Shown: positions 31,784-42,700 of the stretch, piece by piece | How positions within the stretch are numbered: the first letter of the stretch is position 1 | Layout of the letters: the number at the start of each line of letters is the position of its first letter | Source of the DNA: Leishmania martiniquensis | Lineage: Eukaryota; Euglenozoa; Kinetoplastea; Trypanosomatida; Trypanosomatidae | Direction of reading: 5' to 3' | Length of the DNA: 64,000 nucleotides | Assembly: GCF_017916325.1 (NCBI RefSeq) | Contig: NC_090166.1 | Location: 1,302,228 to 1,366,227 of the forward strand | Notes under the pieces: generated by a model | Told to the model about the DNA's origin: nothing | The model's input: the letters and a program-made list of their open reading frames with translations, nothing else | Databases searched by the model: none | Program-made: the position numbers and the translations under genes

Positions 31784-33014
31784 GACGAGGCCGTCGACAA
31801 TGCGAATTTAGCGGACAGCGGAAATACGGGCAAAGGAAAACGCGTTGGCCTTGACCTGCGTAAGGGGCATCTCCGTGGGGTAGCGAGAGAGAGGAGGGGG
31901 TGAGGAGGAGGGGGCGCCGTTCGTGGGCCGGAAGCAGAGGCCGTTTTTTTTTTTAGGAGGAGCAAAGAAGAGACATCACAGACGAAGAGCGTAAACGACG
32001 GATGGGGTGAGGGATTACATCAGGCAGCCATTCTCGTCGCTTTCGGTCGCGCGTGTGCGACTGCGCACGATGAGAAACGGTCGCTTGCGCGCCCCGATGC
32101 ACCGGGTGTGTGCGCTGCGTCTCATGTTCCGCTTTAGAGTAGAAGAATAGGCGGCTGCAGCATAGCGCAGGGCGTTGGCAAACCTACCCTATTCTTTTTC
32201 TCGCGTTGTGCGCGCTGTCCAGCAGCGAGGCGCCTGCCACACGCATGCGGGCACGAGACCATCAACCAGCTCCGAGAAGTTCCCACCTCTTCGCCGTATT
32301 TTATTCTGTGGTGTATGTGTGTGGCCTTTTCTAATGAAAAAAGGACATCACCGCCCCATTGTACCGCTCCACCGAGAGGAAGCGGCAAAGCCGACGGACT
32401 GTAAGATGGCCCCCGGTGCACCCGCGCTCGCTCACGTTCGGTCAATGGACTTGACGAGCGTCATGGAGGGCGCATCGTTGCACAGGGAGAGCAGGTGACG
32501 ACGGTGCTGTAATACATCACATGGGGGAAGGGATGACGGAAGGGCGCGCCAGAACAAACAGATCTACAAGTTTGTGCCCCCTTACACACAGAGACACACA
32601 CGGACAGGCACGTGATAGCCTTTACAACAGAGCATGGAGGAAGGCGTGCGGCAAAGGGTTGCCATGCACGTGCGGGGAAGGGGAGAGGGAGAGGGGTGTC
32701 AATGGGAACGATGCTGCAGAGAGGCGAAGATGTCTTGGCTGATTCTCGCGTTCGTCTACCCACGAGCGCATCATGCGTGTCATGTGCCGGTCAAGGCAGC
32801 TCCCGAGAAGCAAAAACAAAAAGGCAGAAAGGACTCACCATGGGGATCAGAAGTGCGCTGCAGCCGAGAGGAATGGGAGGGGAGAGAGGGGCGGGGCAGA
32901 GGGTGCGAATACAGCACGCGCCCCAATGCGTACCGTTTTCTTTGCTGAGGGGGCCGTCTCGATCAGGCATGCGCGCGCGTCCTCGGACGAGAGAGTGGGG
33001 CAGATTGCTCGCCA
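31784..33014. other. Intergenic spacer between the hinge gene and the TerD-domain gene
   Basis: 1.2 kb without a supported gene. The 31881-31920 purine run and a T11 run near 31944-31954 lie on the plus strand upstream of the hinge gene. Confidence 0.55.
31871..31872 (-). promoter_or_regulatory. Candidate spliced-leader acceptor for the hinge gene
   Basis: First AG after the minus-strand pyrimidine tract 31920 to 31881. Its use would place a 17-codon upstream frame (ATG 31870, stop TAA) in the leader, in the same frame as the gene. AGs at 31856-31857 and 31850-31851 would avoid it and are equally possible. Confidence 0.35.
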
Positions 33015-35789
33015 TTACATCATAGCGCATGCCCGGTATTGCTCGTTGTAATACTGCTCATCGTATCGCTTCTGCGACTCCCTTATCTGCCTGCGTTGTG
33101 CATTGACGGTGTCCACCTGCCGTTGCAGCTTTTTCATGGCAGCGCCCAGTGGCACACGCTCCACGCGCAGCCGCACCTCGCCACTGTAGGCCATCTCTCC
33201 GGCGCCCGTGTCTCTGGCTCCACCGTCAAGCACAACATTGCACTCAACGAGATTGAACCGATCTGAGAGGCTACCTTCGCGCCTGTTGTCGTCGCCGGCC
33301 CACAAGGCGTCCATGGAAAGGAGATCCACGTCTGCAACACCGACAGATGCCGTCTCGAAGAGAATGACGCGCAGCCGATCATACTTGTGAACGATAAAGT
33401 AGCCACAGCTGCCGGCGCTGCTGTTTGCATCGGCCCACACAAGCTTCTTTCGGTCCACGAGGATGGGGGATCGGTATGGCTTGTTATCGAAGAGAGACAC
33501 GCTTTCGTACACCGGGACAATGCAGTTCGTCTGGCCGAACACCCAGACCTCACCGTGGCACTGGAAGCGGTCCGGCATCTGCGGCTGCACCTCCACAACT
33601 TCCAAAAACTGCACCGCGATGGCGAAGAGATCGGTGCGGCTGTCGTAGTGCCTCATTTCACGCCACATGCGACCATAACGGTCACGCAGTGCCGTGATGG
33701 CGGCCATGTCACGCGAATCTCGCCCGTGCGCGGTGCCGACCGTCGTCTCGCCACGCCCGCCACGCCGCACGGAGGCGCTCGTGACGGGGTTCCAGCCCAC
33801 CATGTTTTGTTCGCGGTTGAGCACGAGGCGTGTGTCTGCGGTGCCGGACGTCGTGTCGAGTGGAGCCCCTACGCTGCTCTCCAGGGCGGAGTACGGGGTT
33901 GCATTGGCGAGGCGGGCGGTCTCGGCATCGGCGACTCGACGCTGCGCCGCCGCGATTTTGTCGCGCTCCACCGCTGCCACGTAGGCCATCATGCACTGCA
34001 GATACGGAATCACCCGAGAGAAGCCCTCGCGAGGGTCCACCGGGACATACTGATGGATCGGCACCAGCTCAAACACAGGTATCTCCTCCCTCAGGCCCAC
34101 CTCGAACTCAGACACGGCACCTCCACGAGCATCAGCCGGAGACGTGACAGAGGTGCCGCGACTTTGACTGGCACCCTCGGCCGAAGGAGCACGGCGATGC
34201 TTGCGAAAGTGCTGATCGATTCGACGGCCGTCTGGAAAGAGCACGTCGAAGGACTGCGTGCCAGTCTTCACCAACGCACCGAGCACCAACGTCCGCACCG
34301 GCTGCTCCTTGTGCTCGGCGTCCTCGTACGAGGTCGGCAGCTGCTTCTTGATCTTCGGGTCACACGCTTCGCGGTTGACCGGCCAGCGATCCACCTCCAT
34401 CGAGTTCAGATTCACCACTGTGCGGTTTTGCAGGCGCAGGTACAGGTCCGGCACGTCGAAGATGGACTGGGACGTCCTCTTCTGGGCGCCGTACGATTGC
34501 ATCAAGGTGGCGCCAATGACAATGCTGTCCACGTTGTCCGGCACGCGATAGGTCAGCAGATCAATGGACTCCTCATCCCCGGCCGCAGTGGAGCCGCAAA
34601 GGGCGTCGCCGGAGTGGCGAGCCGCGTCCCGCGCCATCGACCGCAGCTTTCCATTCTTTGGATACAAGTGATCGACGTAATTGTTGCTTTCGTCGAGGAA
34701 GAGGAGAAAGGCGTCGATGTCGTGCTCGCCGCTCCAGCCAACGCCGAAGCGCACGTCGGATAGTGTCCAGGAGGCGATTTCCGCCGGCACCTTCGACAAG
34801 GAATAGTCTGGCAGGTTCTGCAGGACGTCCAGGAATGACTGACGCGGCACCCCAAGCACATCCATCATGAGCGGCAGCGTGTCGACAAACGAGTAACCGA
34901 ACGTGCGCACGTTGAGCTCTCGCAGGTCCCACGCCTGAGCTGCGAAGCCGCCGAGCGAGCTGCCCCCATCCGCCAAAGATACGCCATCCTCCTGCGAGGC
35001 TGGAGCACGAATCAGCATGGCAGCCAGATTGGCGGTGCCGTTTTCTGTTGACGGCTTCAGGTTTATGATGCCGACGCGCTCGTTCGTAGATTCATTAAAG
35101 ATGACCAGTTTCGCCCTCGACAGCACCGTGAAGTCCTGGCCAGTGTAGCTCGACACGGACACGAAGATGACGTCTGCATCGGGCGGTATTTTGCCCATGA
35201 CGAACGTGAGCATCTCATCCACAAGCTCTCGGTGACGATGACGGTGCCGGCGGCGACGTAACGGTCGCTGGGCCTCACCCAGAGCGGCGCCATGGTCATC
35301 CTCGTCATAGCCGATCGCCTCGTCCGCTGCTTGCTGGACGTTCGCGAGCTCCTCTTCCTCGTACAGACGGTCAAAAAGATTCTCCGCCGCGTTTGTGTAG
35401 TCGCGCGTACCTAAAACGCCCCCACTCGCCGGCGCGTGCCCGTCTGCTCTCCGCCGCGCCTGCTGGTGACGCCGCCGTGCAGCGAGTGCGAGGCCGGGTA
35501 GCTGATTGTTCTCCTCGCCACCGACTGTGCTATCGCCACTCAGAAACATGTAGGGCAGTAGCGGCAGATCCACCACGTCGTGCGCCCGCAACGCCGCCTC
35601 ATCGGTGCCCTCTGGAAAGAGATGGTTGAAGAAGACGACGTCGAGAAATCGGCCCTCCTTCGTGAAGCAGACGGCGCTGAGGTCGAGGTCGACCGGGTCA
35701 ACGCCCACAAAATCCCACGAGAGGCCGACAGACAGCACGATGCTGCCTGGCACGCGAAACACCTTCTGGCGCACGTCCGAGTACGACAT
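33015..35789 (-). CDS. TerD-domain protein with C2-like C-terminal domain
   Basis: 924-residue protein. The N-terminal part (about 15-60, SVGLSWDF then VDLDLSAVCF, and again about 185-245, ADVIFVSVSSYTGQDF) matches a TerD fold split by a basic, His/Arg-rich insert (about 105-182). A second TerD-like domain lies at about 345-460 (VRFGVGWSG, HDIDAFLLFLD, SIVIGATLM). The Asp-rich first strands are the calcium-binding positions in bacterial TerD proteins. A C2-like beta domain is suggested at about 745-880 (GEVWVFGQTN, DRLRVILFE, GEVRLRVE), followed by a charged helix with Gln/Arg-rich heptads to the end. TerD domains are common in bacterial stress operons and uncommon in protists. No signal peptide. 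Possible role in calcium-linked membrane stress or signalling is inference. Confidence 0.82.
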   Translation of the reverse strand: MSYSDVRQKVFRVPGSIVLSVGLSWDFVGVDPVDLDLSAVCFTKEGRFLDVVFFNHLFPEGTDEAALRAHDVVDLPLLPYMFLSGDSTVGGEENNQLPGLALAARRRHQQARRRADGHAPASGGVLGTRDYTNAAENLFDRLYEEEELANVQQAADEAIGYDEDDHGAALGEAQRPLRRRRHRHRHRELVDEMLTFVMGKIPPDADVIFVSVSSYTGQDFTVLSRAKLVIFNESTNERVGIINLKPSTENGTANLAAMLIRAPASQEDGVSLADGGSSLGGFAAQAWDLRELNVRTFGYSFVDTLPLMMDVLGVPRQSFLDVLQNLPDYSLSKVPAEIASWTLSDVRFGVGWSGEHDIDAFLLFLDESNNYVDHLYPKNGKLRSMARDAARHSGDALCGSTAAGDEESIDLLTYRVPDNVDSIVIGATLMQSYGAQKRTSQSIFDVPDLYLRLQNRTVVNLNSMEVDRWPVNREACDPKIKKQLPTSYEDAEHKEQPVRTLVLGALVKTGTQSFDVLFPDGRRIDQHFRKHRRAPSAEGASQSRGTSVTSPADARGGAVSEFEVGLREEIPVFELVPIHQYVPVDPREGFSRVIPYLQCMMAYVAAVERDKIAAAQRRVADAETARLANATPYSALESSVGAPLDTTSGTADTRLVLNREQNMVGWNPVTSASVRRGGRGETTVGTAHGRDSRDMAAITALRDRYGRMWREMRHYDSRTDLFAIAVQFLEVVEVQPQMPDRFQCHGEVWVFGQTNCIVPVYESVSLFDNKPYRSPILVDRKKLVWADANSSAGSCGYFIVHKYDRLRVILFETASVGVADVDLLSMDALWAGDDNRREGSLSDRFNLVECNVVLDGGARDTGAGEMAYSGEVRLRVERVPLGAAMKKLQRQVDTVNAQRRQIRESQKRYDEQYYNEQYRACAMM

Positions 35790-37583
35790 GGGCGTGGCAA
35801 AGGTGGGCGCAGGCCACGGGCGGTTCGCACGTCACCGACAGACGGCAGAGGAAGAGGAAGAGGGAGCGGAAAAAAAGAAAGAAACGCCACGGAGAGGATT
35901 TTTGATCTCGCAGTGGGATGGGAGGCGCTATTCGCGAGGGGATGGCCTATGTGGCTGCAAGCAAACGAAGAGAGGCGGCAGCGATCGAGGAGGGGGACGG
36001 ATTCAGACGCGGAGCCGTGCGCACGTTCGTGGCTACGGAAGAGAGAGATGGAGATAGCGAGAAGCAGTGCTCAGCGCACAAGTAGCGAGTGTGTGCGTGT
36101 GTGTGTATGTATGTTCGGGGGGGAAGTAGGGTAAAAACGTGGGTTGGAGCGCCCGTTACGTGTAGGTGAAGCCGTCTGTTGATGGGCAGCTGACTTTTCG
36201 TTTTGGGGGCACACTCAAATGACGCTGCCGTCAACTCCACATGTCGCTAAGGCGCTGCTGCTTACCCGGCGCGTGTACGCGCGTCAGGAGAGGGTGTGAA
36301 GAAAAGAGCGAAGTGCGCGTGAGGGAGGGGAGGAAGGGAAAGTAAAGCGAAAGAAAACAAAAGGCGAAGGGAGGGGTGAAGTGTGGCGACGTCGCTGCGC
36401 CCATAGGGAAGGGCGGAGCGAGTTCGAGCAGCGAGCAGCAAAGTCGCCTCCTCGCACCTGCGTCAGCGGCGGAAAGCAGCATAGATGAAGCATACCGCTA
36501 TCAGCAATAAAACAGCACGCGCACCAGCGTATGAAGCATGTGTAGTCCCCCCTTTTATCGAATGCAGAGCATGTCTCTCTTAGGGGCCGTGCACCAGAGC
36601 ACTCTGCAGCTCTCCCGCTTCATCGGCCTTCTTTTTCTTTTTTCTTTCCCGCTGTTGGTGGACGCGATTTGCGCATTGCCGTCATCATCGCTTCCCATCG
36701 CTCTCTCGGGATGCTGCAGAGAGTGTGTGTGTGTGTGCGTGTGTGAAAGAGGTTGGCAGAGTTAAAAAAAAAAAATAAGCGTATTTCGCCTATGCTCTCT
36801 CCCGAGACGCCACGTCGTTTGTTGAGACGAAGAGACGCACTCGGAGGTTCAGTCGGGACGGAATGGTAAAGGATGCGCTCGATGGCGTTGCGCGCGCGGA
36901 GGGGGAGGGGGTGGAACCGTAGCCGATGCGTGCAGCTGTGGCATAGCGGGTCGCTCTCGCTCCGTCTTTCTTGTGACGTTTCGCCCCTTTTCTGCTCCAC
37001 GTTCACATAAGCAGCCGGCTGCGCCTCCTTCGTCGACACGTATACAGAGCCCAATAATACTGTCGGCGTGGAGTCACATCAGCCATGCAACACCGGTGCT
37101 CACGCGCGAGTGCGACGGACTATTTGCACCCCCGCACGCACACAGCTCCCCTTGCACAGGATAGAATCCGCAGGCGTGCGCTTTTCCAAACGAGCTTGTC
37201 CATGGCGGCCGCCCCCTCGCATACTTCTTTTTTTTGTTCAGTCACTGTGTGCGTACCGCCACTTCTGACAGGGTCCGTCTGCTCACTGCCACCGTGAGGA
37301 ACGCCTACGTCTTTTTGCTTTTTTCCTTTTCAATTTTTCGCTTCCCCTTTTCTTTGACTCAGTAAAAAAAATTCTTTTTTTTTTGCGTTGGCGGTGGCCT
37401 CGCGCATGTCTGCTATGCGGCGCCTTTTTTCTTCGTTTCCGTTTTACTCGCCTCTCACGAGAGCACAGGTGAGGCGTTTGAGAAGCGCATACGTGTGCGT
37501 GTGTGTATGTGTATGCGTTAGAGGGAGGGAGGGAGGGGGGAAGGAGGGAGGCATGCGAGGACACTTGCAGCCACAAGCATCAA
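35790..37583. other. Intergenic spacer between the TerD-domain gene and calreticulin
   Basis: 1.8 kb with no supported gene; it includes an A12 run at 36764-36775 and T-rich and A-rich runs at 37320-37385. Oddly, no AG lies between the strong minus-strand pyrimidine tract (about 35885-35845) and the TerD ATG at 35789, so the acceptor must be further upstream. Confidence 0.55.
36764..36775. repeat. A12 homopolymer
   Basis: Uninterrupted run of 12 A on the plus strand, a T12 tract in the transcribed sense, next to a GT-rich stretch. Confidence 0.9.
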
Positions 37584-38753
37584 TCACAGATCCTTCTCCG
37601 CCTCCCCGTCATCACTGGCTTCCTTGAGGTCGGGCTTCGAGGAGGGTGTCTCTCGTTCGCTTTCCGCCTGCGCTTTGATGAGGCCCGCCTCCTTCTCCGC
37701 CATGGCGCCGTATGTCTTCTTCACCACCTCCAGCACCTCCTGAAGGTTGTCGCCGATGATAATGTTGTCAAAGATGCTCCCGCCCTCCACCTGCCAGACG
37801 TCGATGCCGACGTACTGCAGCGGCGCTGGCGCCTTGTACAGGTTCGAGTCTTTCTTGTACGCAGGGTTCGGTATCTGCGGCGGCACCCACGCACCCTTGA
37901 AGTCAGGGTTGCTGATGCGGCGCGGCCTCCATGTGCCGCGGTATTTTGGGTTCGCAATACGCGGCGCCTCCCACTCGCCGTCCTCTGCATCGTCCCAGTC
38001 CTCCGGCTTCACAGCCTCTGTGTCTGGGATGGTGGCCGGTTCGTTGTCCCAGTCCTCTGGCTTCGAGTCGGTCGGGTCATCCATCATCTCATCATCGACC
38101 CAGTCCTTCGGCTTCTCCTTCGTCGGGTCGTCGATGGTCTTGGGGGGCAACATATCCCACTCCTCCTCGAACGACCCCGCCACGGCATACTCACCATCAA
38201 CGTACAGCTGATACGTGTTGTTCGGCGCGATCTCGAGCGTGTAGACGTGTGTGGCGCTGCCCTCCTTTGGATTCCACTGCTTCTTCCAGAGGTGGTTTGT
38301 GCCGTTGTAGTTCAAAATAATGTGCACAACGGTCTTAAAGCCGCAGACATCGGGGCCGAACATCAGCCAGTAGGGAGAGTCGCCGTGGAAGTCCTTCTGG
38401 TCCAGCTCCGAGAAGAGCTTAAGGTAGGTGCCGCCGCAGTTCAAATTCTGCTCGTTCTTCACAGAGTACGACAGAACGATTGGCTTGCCTTCGTTCGAAA
38501 CCGGGGTCGGCAGCTTCTTCGAGACGGCGTAGAACTTCGAGTCCTCCGTCAGCTTCAGCCCCTGCTCCTTCACGGCATCCACGTGCACCTTACCCGACGA
38601 GAGCTCGGCCTTGCCGTAGTCGCTTGAGTGCTCGGAGTGCACCCACCCATCCATGGTGTTGAACTCCTCGTGGAAGAAGATCTCCGCCTGCACAAAGGAC
38701 ACGCAGAGAATCAGCACGCCGAGTATGGCGGCCAACACCGCACGCTGCGCCAT
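37584..38753 (-). CDS. CRT: Calreticulin
   Basis: Lectin chaperone of the ER lumen that binds monoglucosylated glycoproteins and calcium. The 389-residue protein has a signal peptide (MAQRAVLAAILGVLILC to about residue 22), then the N-domain beginning FFHEEF with the family signatures NCGGTYLKLF and MFGPDVCG. The P-domain (about 200-300) has three acidic repeats of the type DDPTxxKPEDW and three of the type IxNPxYKGxW. The remaining C-terminal part is short and only mildly acidic compared with animal calreticulin, which suggests lower-capacity calcium storage. It ends EKDL, a variant of the KDEL-type retrieval signal. The open frame extends to 38801, but the ATG at 38753 starts the signal peptide directly. 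It lies next to RPB1. Confidence 0.95.
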   Translation of the reverse strand: MAQRAVLAAILGVLILCVSFVQAEIFFHEEFNTMDGWVHSEHSSDYGKAELSSGKVHVDAVKEQGLKLTEDSKFYAVSKKLPTPVSNEGKPIVLSYSVKNEQNLNCGGTYLKLFSELDQKDFHGDSPYWLMFGPDVCGFKTVVHIILNYNGTNHLWKKQWNPKEGSATHVYTLEIAPNNTYQLYVDGEYAVAGSFEEEWDMLPPKTIDDPTKEKPKDWVDDEMMDDPTDSKPEDWDNEPATIPDTEAVKPEDWDDAEDGEWEAPRIANPKYRGTWRPRRISNPDFKGAWVPPQIPNPAYKKDSNLYKAPAPLQYVGIDVWQVEGGSIFDNIIIGDNLQEVLEVVKKTYGAMAEKEAGLIKAQAESERETPSSKPDLKEASDDGEAEKDL

Positions 38754-39763
38754 GATTCGATCACCGGTGACGCAGAGAAAAAAAACACGTTGGGGAGCCA
38801 AACCAAAGCGAAGAAGAAAATTGCAGGCACGAAAATGGCGGGAGTCTCACAGTATGGCGGTAATGCGAAGTGCTCCTGCGCGAGGGAGGATGGGTGAGGG
38901 ACGGCAACCGTGAGCAGTGACAGCCACGGCGCGCAGGCGGAGAGTTGAGGAAGGAAAGTGGGGTAAAGGATGAGGAGAAGCATTGAGCTCGTCAGCTCAG
39001 TCGGGAAGAAGGTGGGCCAACAGAACGGCTCACGGAGTCACCAAGGCGCGAGTCACACCCGCGACCCACAAAGGGCAACGTTTTTGTTCCGCCTTCAGAA
39101 GAGTTGGGCGACGGCGTCACTCGAACAGCCCCGCCGCTTCCCCTTTGCAGGTGTAGCGGGGTCATAACTTTCCGCTCTGTCCTCACAGATATCGCTGATC
39201 TGTCGCGGCGTCGATTGCCGAATCTCGATTAGCAACAAATAAGGGGGTGCGGCACCTCCCCTCCTCTCTCCCACCCCCCTCTCGATGAAAAAAAAAGGCG
39301 TTCCCGCACACCTGTCTTCCTGGAGTGGCGGCCACCTACTACCGGAGGCCTGTTCTGCCGACCGATGCGCACAGGTGCGCGCGTCATGAGCGACGCCTCT
39401 CTCGCCATCCTCCTCCTACACAGTACCCTTTTAGGCGCATAACCGCCTTTGCGTTACCTCTCCATCGTTAACACAAAAACACAAGTCACATCAGTGCACG
39501 CCGTTTAGGCGAGACAGACACCGCTCGTCGAAGTTCCGCCCTGTGAAGGCTGAGCGACAGACACGCGGGCGCAACGAGAGGGCGGCCATCGATGGTAGAA
39601 CGCTGCAGCGCACAGAACACGTCCGTATCAAACGACCAGCAGAGAGAGAGAATGACGCGCAAAGTGTGATGTCGCTGAGGTCGAAGAGGGGTGAGTCAGG
39701 GAGAGGGGCGGGGGGAGGGGGGGAAACGCCCGTCCTCCTCGCCAGCAGCACGTTCCGCCACCT
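38754..39763. other. Intergenic spacer between calreticulin and RPB1
   Basis: 1.0 kb without a supported gene. A short A-run at 39285-39295 and purine runs near 39705-39722 are the only marked features; this region should hold the RPB1 poly(A) site and the calreticulin acceptor. Confidence 0.55.
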
Positions 39764-42700
39764 TCACGGCTCCTCCTGCTCCTCGGTGGGCGAGAATTCC
39801 TGCGACAGCTGCTGCGTGGGGTCGTAGGGCGCACTCGCCCGGGAGCTCGCCGCGCCGCCGATGGAGCCGAAGTGATCGCCGTTCGACGCCTCGTATGGGT
39901 ACGGCATGCTGCCGCCTTCACTGCGCGGCTGCTGAGGGAGATAATGCATGGGCATTCCAGAGGCCGCCGTGAACGCGTCCCCGTACGCATTAGTACAGGC
40001 AACGGACTGCAGGTGATACGAGGACAGCTCCGTATCGAGCGCGCTCGTGCCCAGCGGCACCGACGACGCTAGGTACGTCGAGGCGCCAGAGAGGTGGTGG
40101 CTGCTATGATACTCGCTCGTGTTCGAGGCAGCCAAGGTGGTTCCCAGTGTTGCTGGCAAGATGCTGCTGAGCTGCACCTCACTCGCCTCAATCGGGATGC
40201 CACCGTACAGGCCAGCCCCGCCGTGCCGCGGGTACACGGAGGAGGCGCCGGCGGCCACAGAGCTGTTCTCGTGCACCGTCGACGGCGGTAGCTCGCCATT
40301 CGGCCCCTGCATCGTTGAGGAAGCCGGTGCGACGGACGCTTCCGTGTGGTACACGTTCGAGGTGCGCGCCTCCGTGGCCTTATCGAGCGGCACCACGTGC
40401 TGCAGCTTACCCATGTCCAGCATGAGGTCGAAGAGGCCGGTGCCAATGCGCGCCTGGCTGCCGAGCACAAGGTTGGCGGACACACCACGCACCGGATCCT
40501 TCTCTCCGAACGCGGCCGCTGTCATGAGCACCTTTACCGTTTCCTCGAAGGAGCACCGCATCAGGGGCCCGGACGTTTCGCTGCGGTTAATCCCAGTGCG
40601 GCTCACAGCCATCAGGTAGCCACGTTGGCACATGGTGTCGACTAGGATGGTGTAGTGGCGGTAGTTGATGTTGAGCCCATAGGCAAGGTAAGCCTCGCGC
40701 AGCTCGAAGAGCAGTTTGCGGCGCGCCGCCTCGATGCCGAGCACCGTCATCACCTCCGGGATCTTGTTGCTGCTGGTCTTAGCAAAGTCGATGATGTTCT
40801 TACCCTCGCTGTTCACCACGCCGACAAAGATGCGCTGCAGAGCTGTTCCCTCGGTATCCACCATCCAGCTCGATTCGCTCTTGATGCCGCCCGTCTCGGG
40901 GTCCGCCCGGAACGTGTTCCCTTCCTTCAGCAGCGTCTTTTTGATGCCAGGGATGCCGCGCAGGTGCACGCTCTGCAGCAGCTGCGCGACAGCCTTCGTG
41001 AGCACCGGCACCGAGTCCGCCCCGGCGCACTTGCGCGGACGCAGCCGCACAATGCGCTGGCCGTCGCTCTCCATGTTTGCTTGCACCGTGTACGTGTCGT
41101 CCACTTGCCGGATCGCACTCTTCACGTCTTTCATGTTCAGTCGCTTGTCGTTGAAAAGGTCGCTGTCGAGGATGAGGCGCGCAATGAAGGGAGACGGTGG
41201 CTGATCCGCGTCCTGCTCCTCTTCCTCTTCGTTCATCACCGCCTGCTCCCACCGGAGCATCTCCTCATCCTCGGCAACGACGGTGTTTCGCGGGTCAGGG
41301 TCGTAGATGATCTGCACCGTTGTCGTGATGTTCGCCAGCGTGCAGTACTCGATGAACTGCTGCGCCTCCTGTGCTTTGTTGCGCTTCTGGTACTCGTGGA
41401 CGAGAGAGACGGCCACGCTGGCGTTGCGCTGGTTCCTGCTCACGTTCAGCAGCTCCAGCAGCCGTGGCACACCGAGGGTGACGTTCTTGGACGAAATGCC
41501 GGCATTGTGGAAGGTGTTCAGGGTCATCTGCGTCGCTGGCTCGCCGCACGACTGGGCGGCGATGGCGCCAATGATCTCACCTGGGGTGATGAGGGACTGC
41601 TGGTACTTGGTGCGGATTTCCTTCAGCAAGTACTCAAACGCCTTGTCGTTCAGCCTGTACTCCTTCAGCACCCGCTTGGAGCCGAGAATCTGGCGCAGGT
41701 GGATGCCGAAAAGCGTCAGTGCCCGCTCCACGCGCTGCCGACTCAGCACACTCGCAAAGCGGCCGTTGTAGTCCTTGTGGTACGCTGGAAATAGCTGCAC
41801 GAGGTCCTCCTGCAGCTCCCGCACGCGGTTGATCACGGTGATCGGGTTCAAGTTCGACACCTGGCTGCGCTTCCCCATCGTTGTGCGCGCGTTCTGGATG
41901 AGGCGCGCAACATTCACGGGGAGGTTCATCTTGAGCTTGTTCCTGTCTTCCATGTCGATGATGAGACGCGACATCGCGCGGTCCTTCATGAGCTGGTCGA
42001 ACTCCTCTTGCAGCTTCAGCACACTCTGCGGGTCCCGCAGGAGTGAGTCGCGCACGAACGGATCCATGTAGTGGCCGCCCATGTCGTCCGAGAAGCCTCC
42101 CTCGTCCTTGTACTCGTAGCGGTACTTGTCGACCATCTCAGAGTTCGTCATGTGCGGAATCGGGAAGGCCTGGCTGCCCTCGATGCGGGCGCCGTCCAGC
42201 CCGTCCTCGCCATACGCCAGCTGGATGAGCTCCTGATTGGCATTCCGCACCGTGCCGTCGTACGAGGCGTGCACGTCCTCCAGCGCCTTCACGAGTTTGC
42301 GCTGGAGGTATCCGGTATCGGAGGTCTTGACAGCGGTATCGATGAGGCCCTCACGCCCGGCCATGGTGTGGAAGTAAAACTCATGCGGCTGCAGGCCCTC
42401 CACGTACCCGCGCGTCGCCATGCCACGAGACGTCTCCCCATAGTCGTCCAACATGAAGTGCGGCAGCGTGCGGCGACGGAAGCCGAAGGGGATGCGACTG
42501 CCCGCGACGTTCTGCTGCCCGACGAACACGGCAATTTGGCAAATATTCAGGTCGCTCCCCTTACTTCCAGCCTCAATCATCACCTTAAAGCTGTTCGTGC
42601 GGCGCACGTTACTCAGCGCCTTCTTCGCCGCCTCCTCACGACACTTGTTCAAGGCACTGTTCACATCCGCCTCGAAGGACTGCAGCAATGACATGCCGGC

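Noticed and set aside
33387..34763. 458-codon plus-strand open frame within the TerD-domain gene
   Set aside because: Antisense shadow of a GC-rich coding region. The minus frame carries recognisable TerD domains and fits the direction of the unit.
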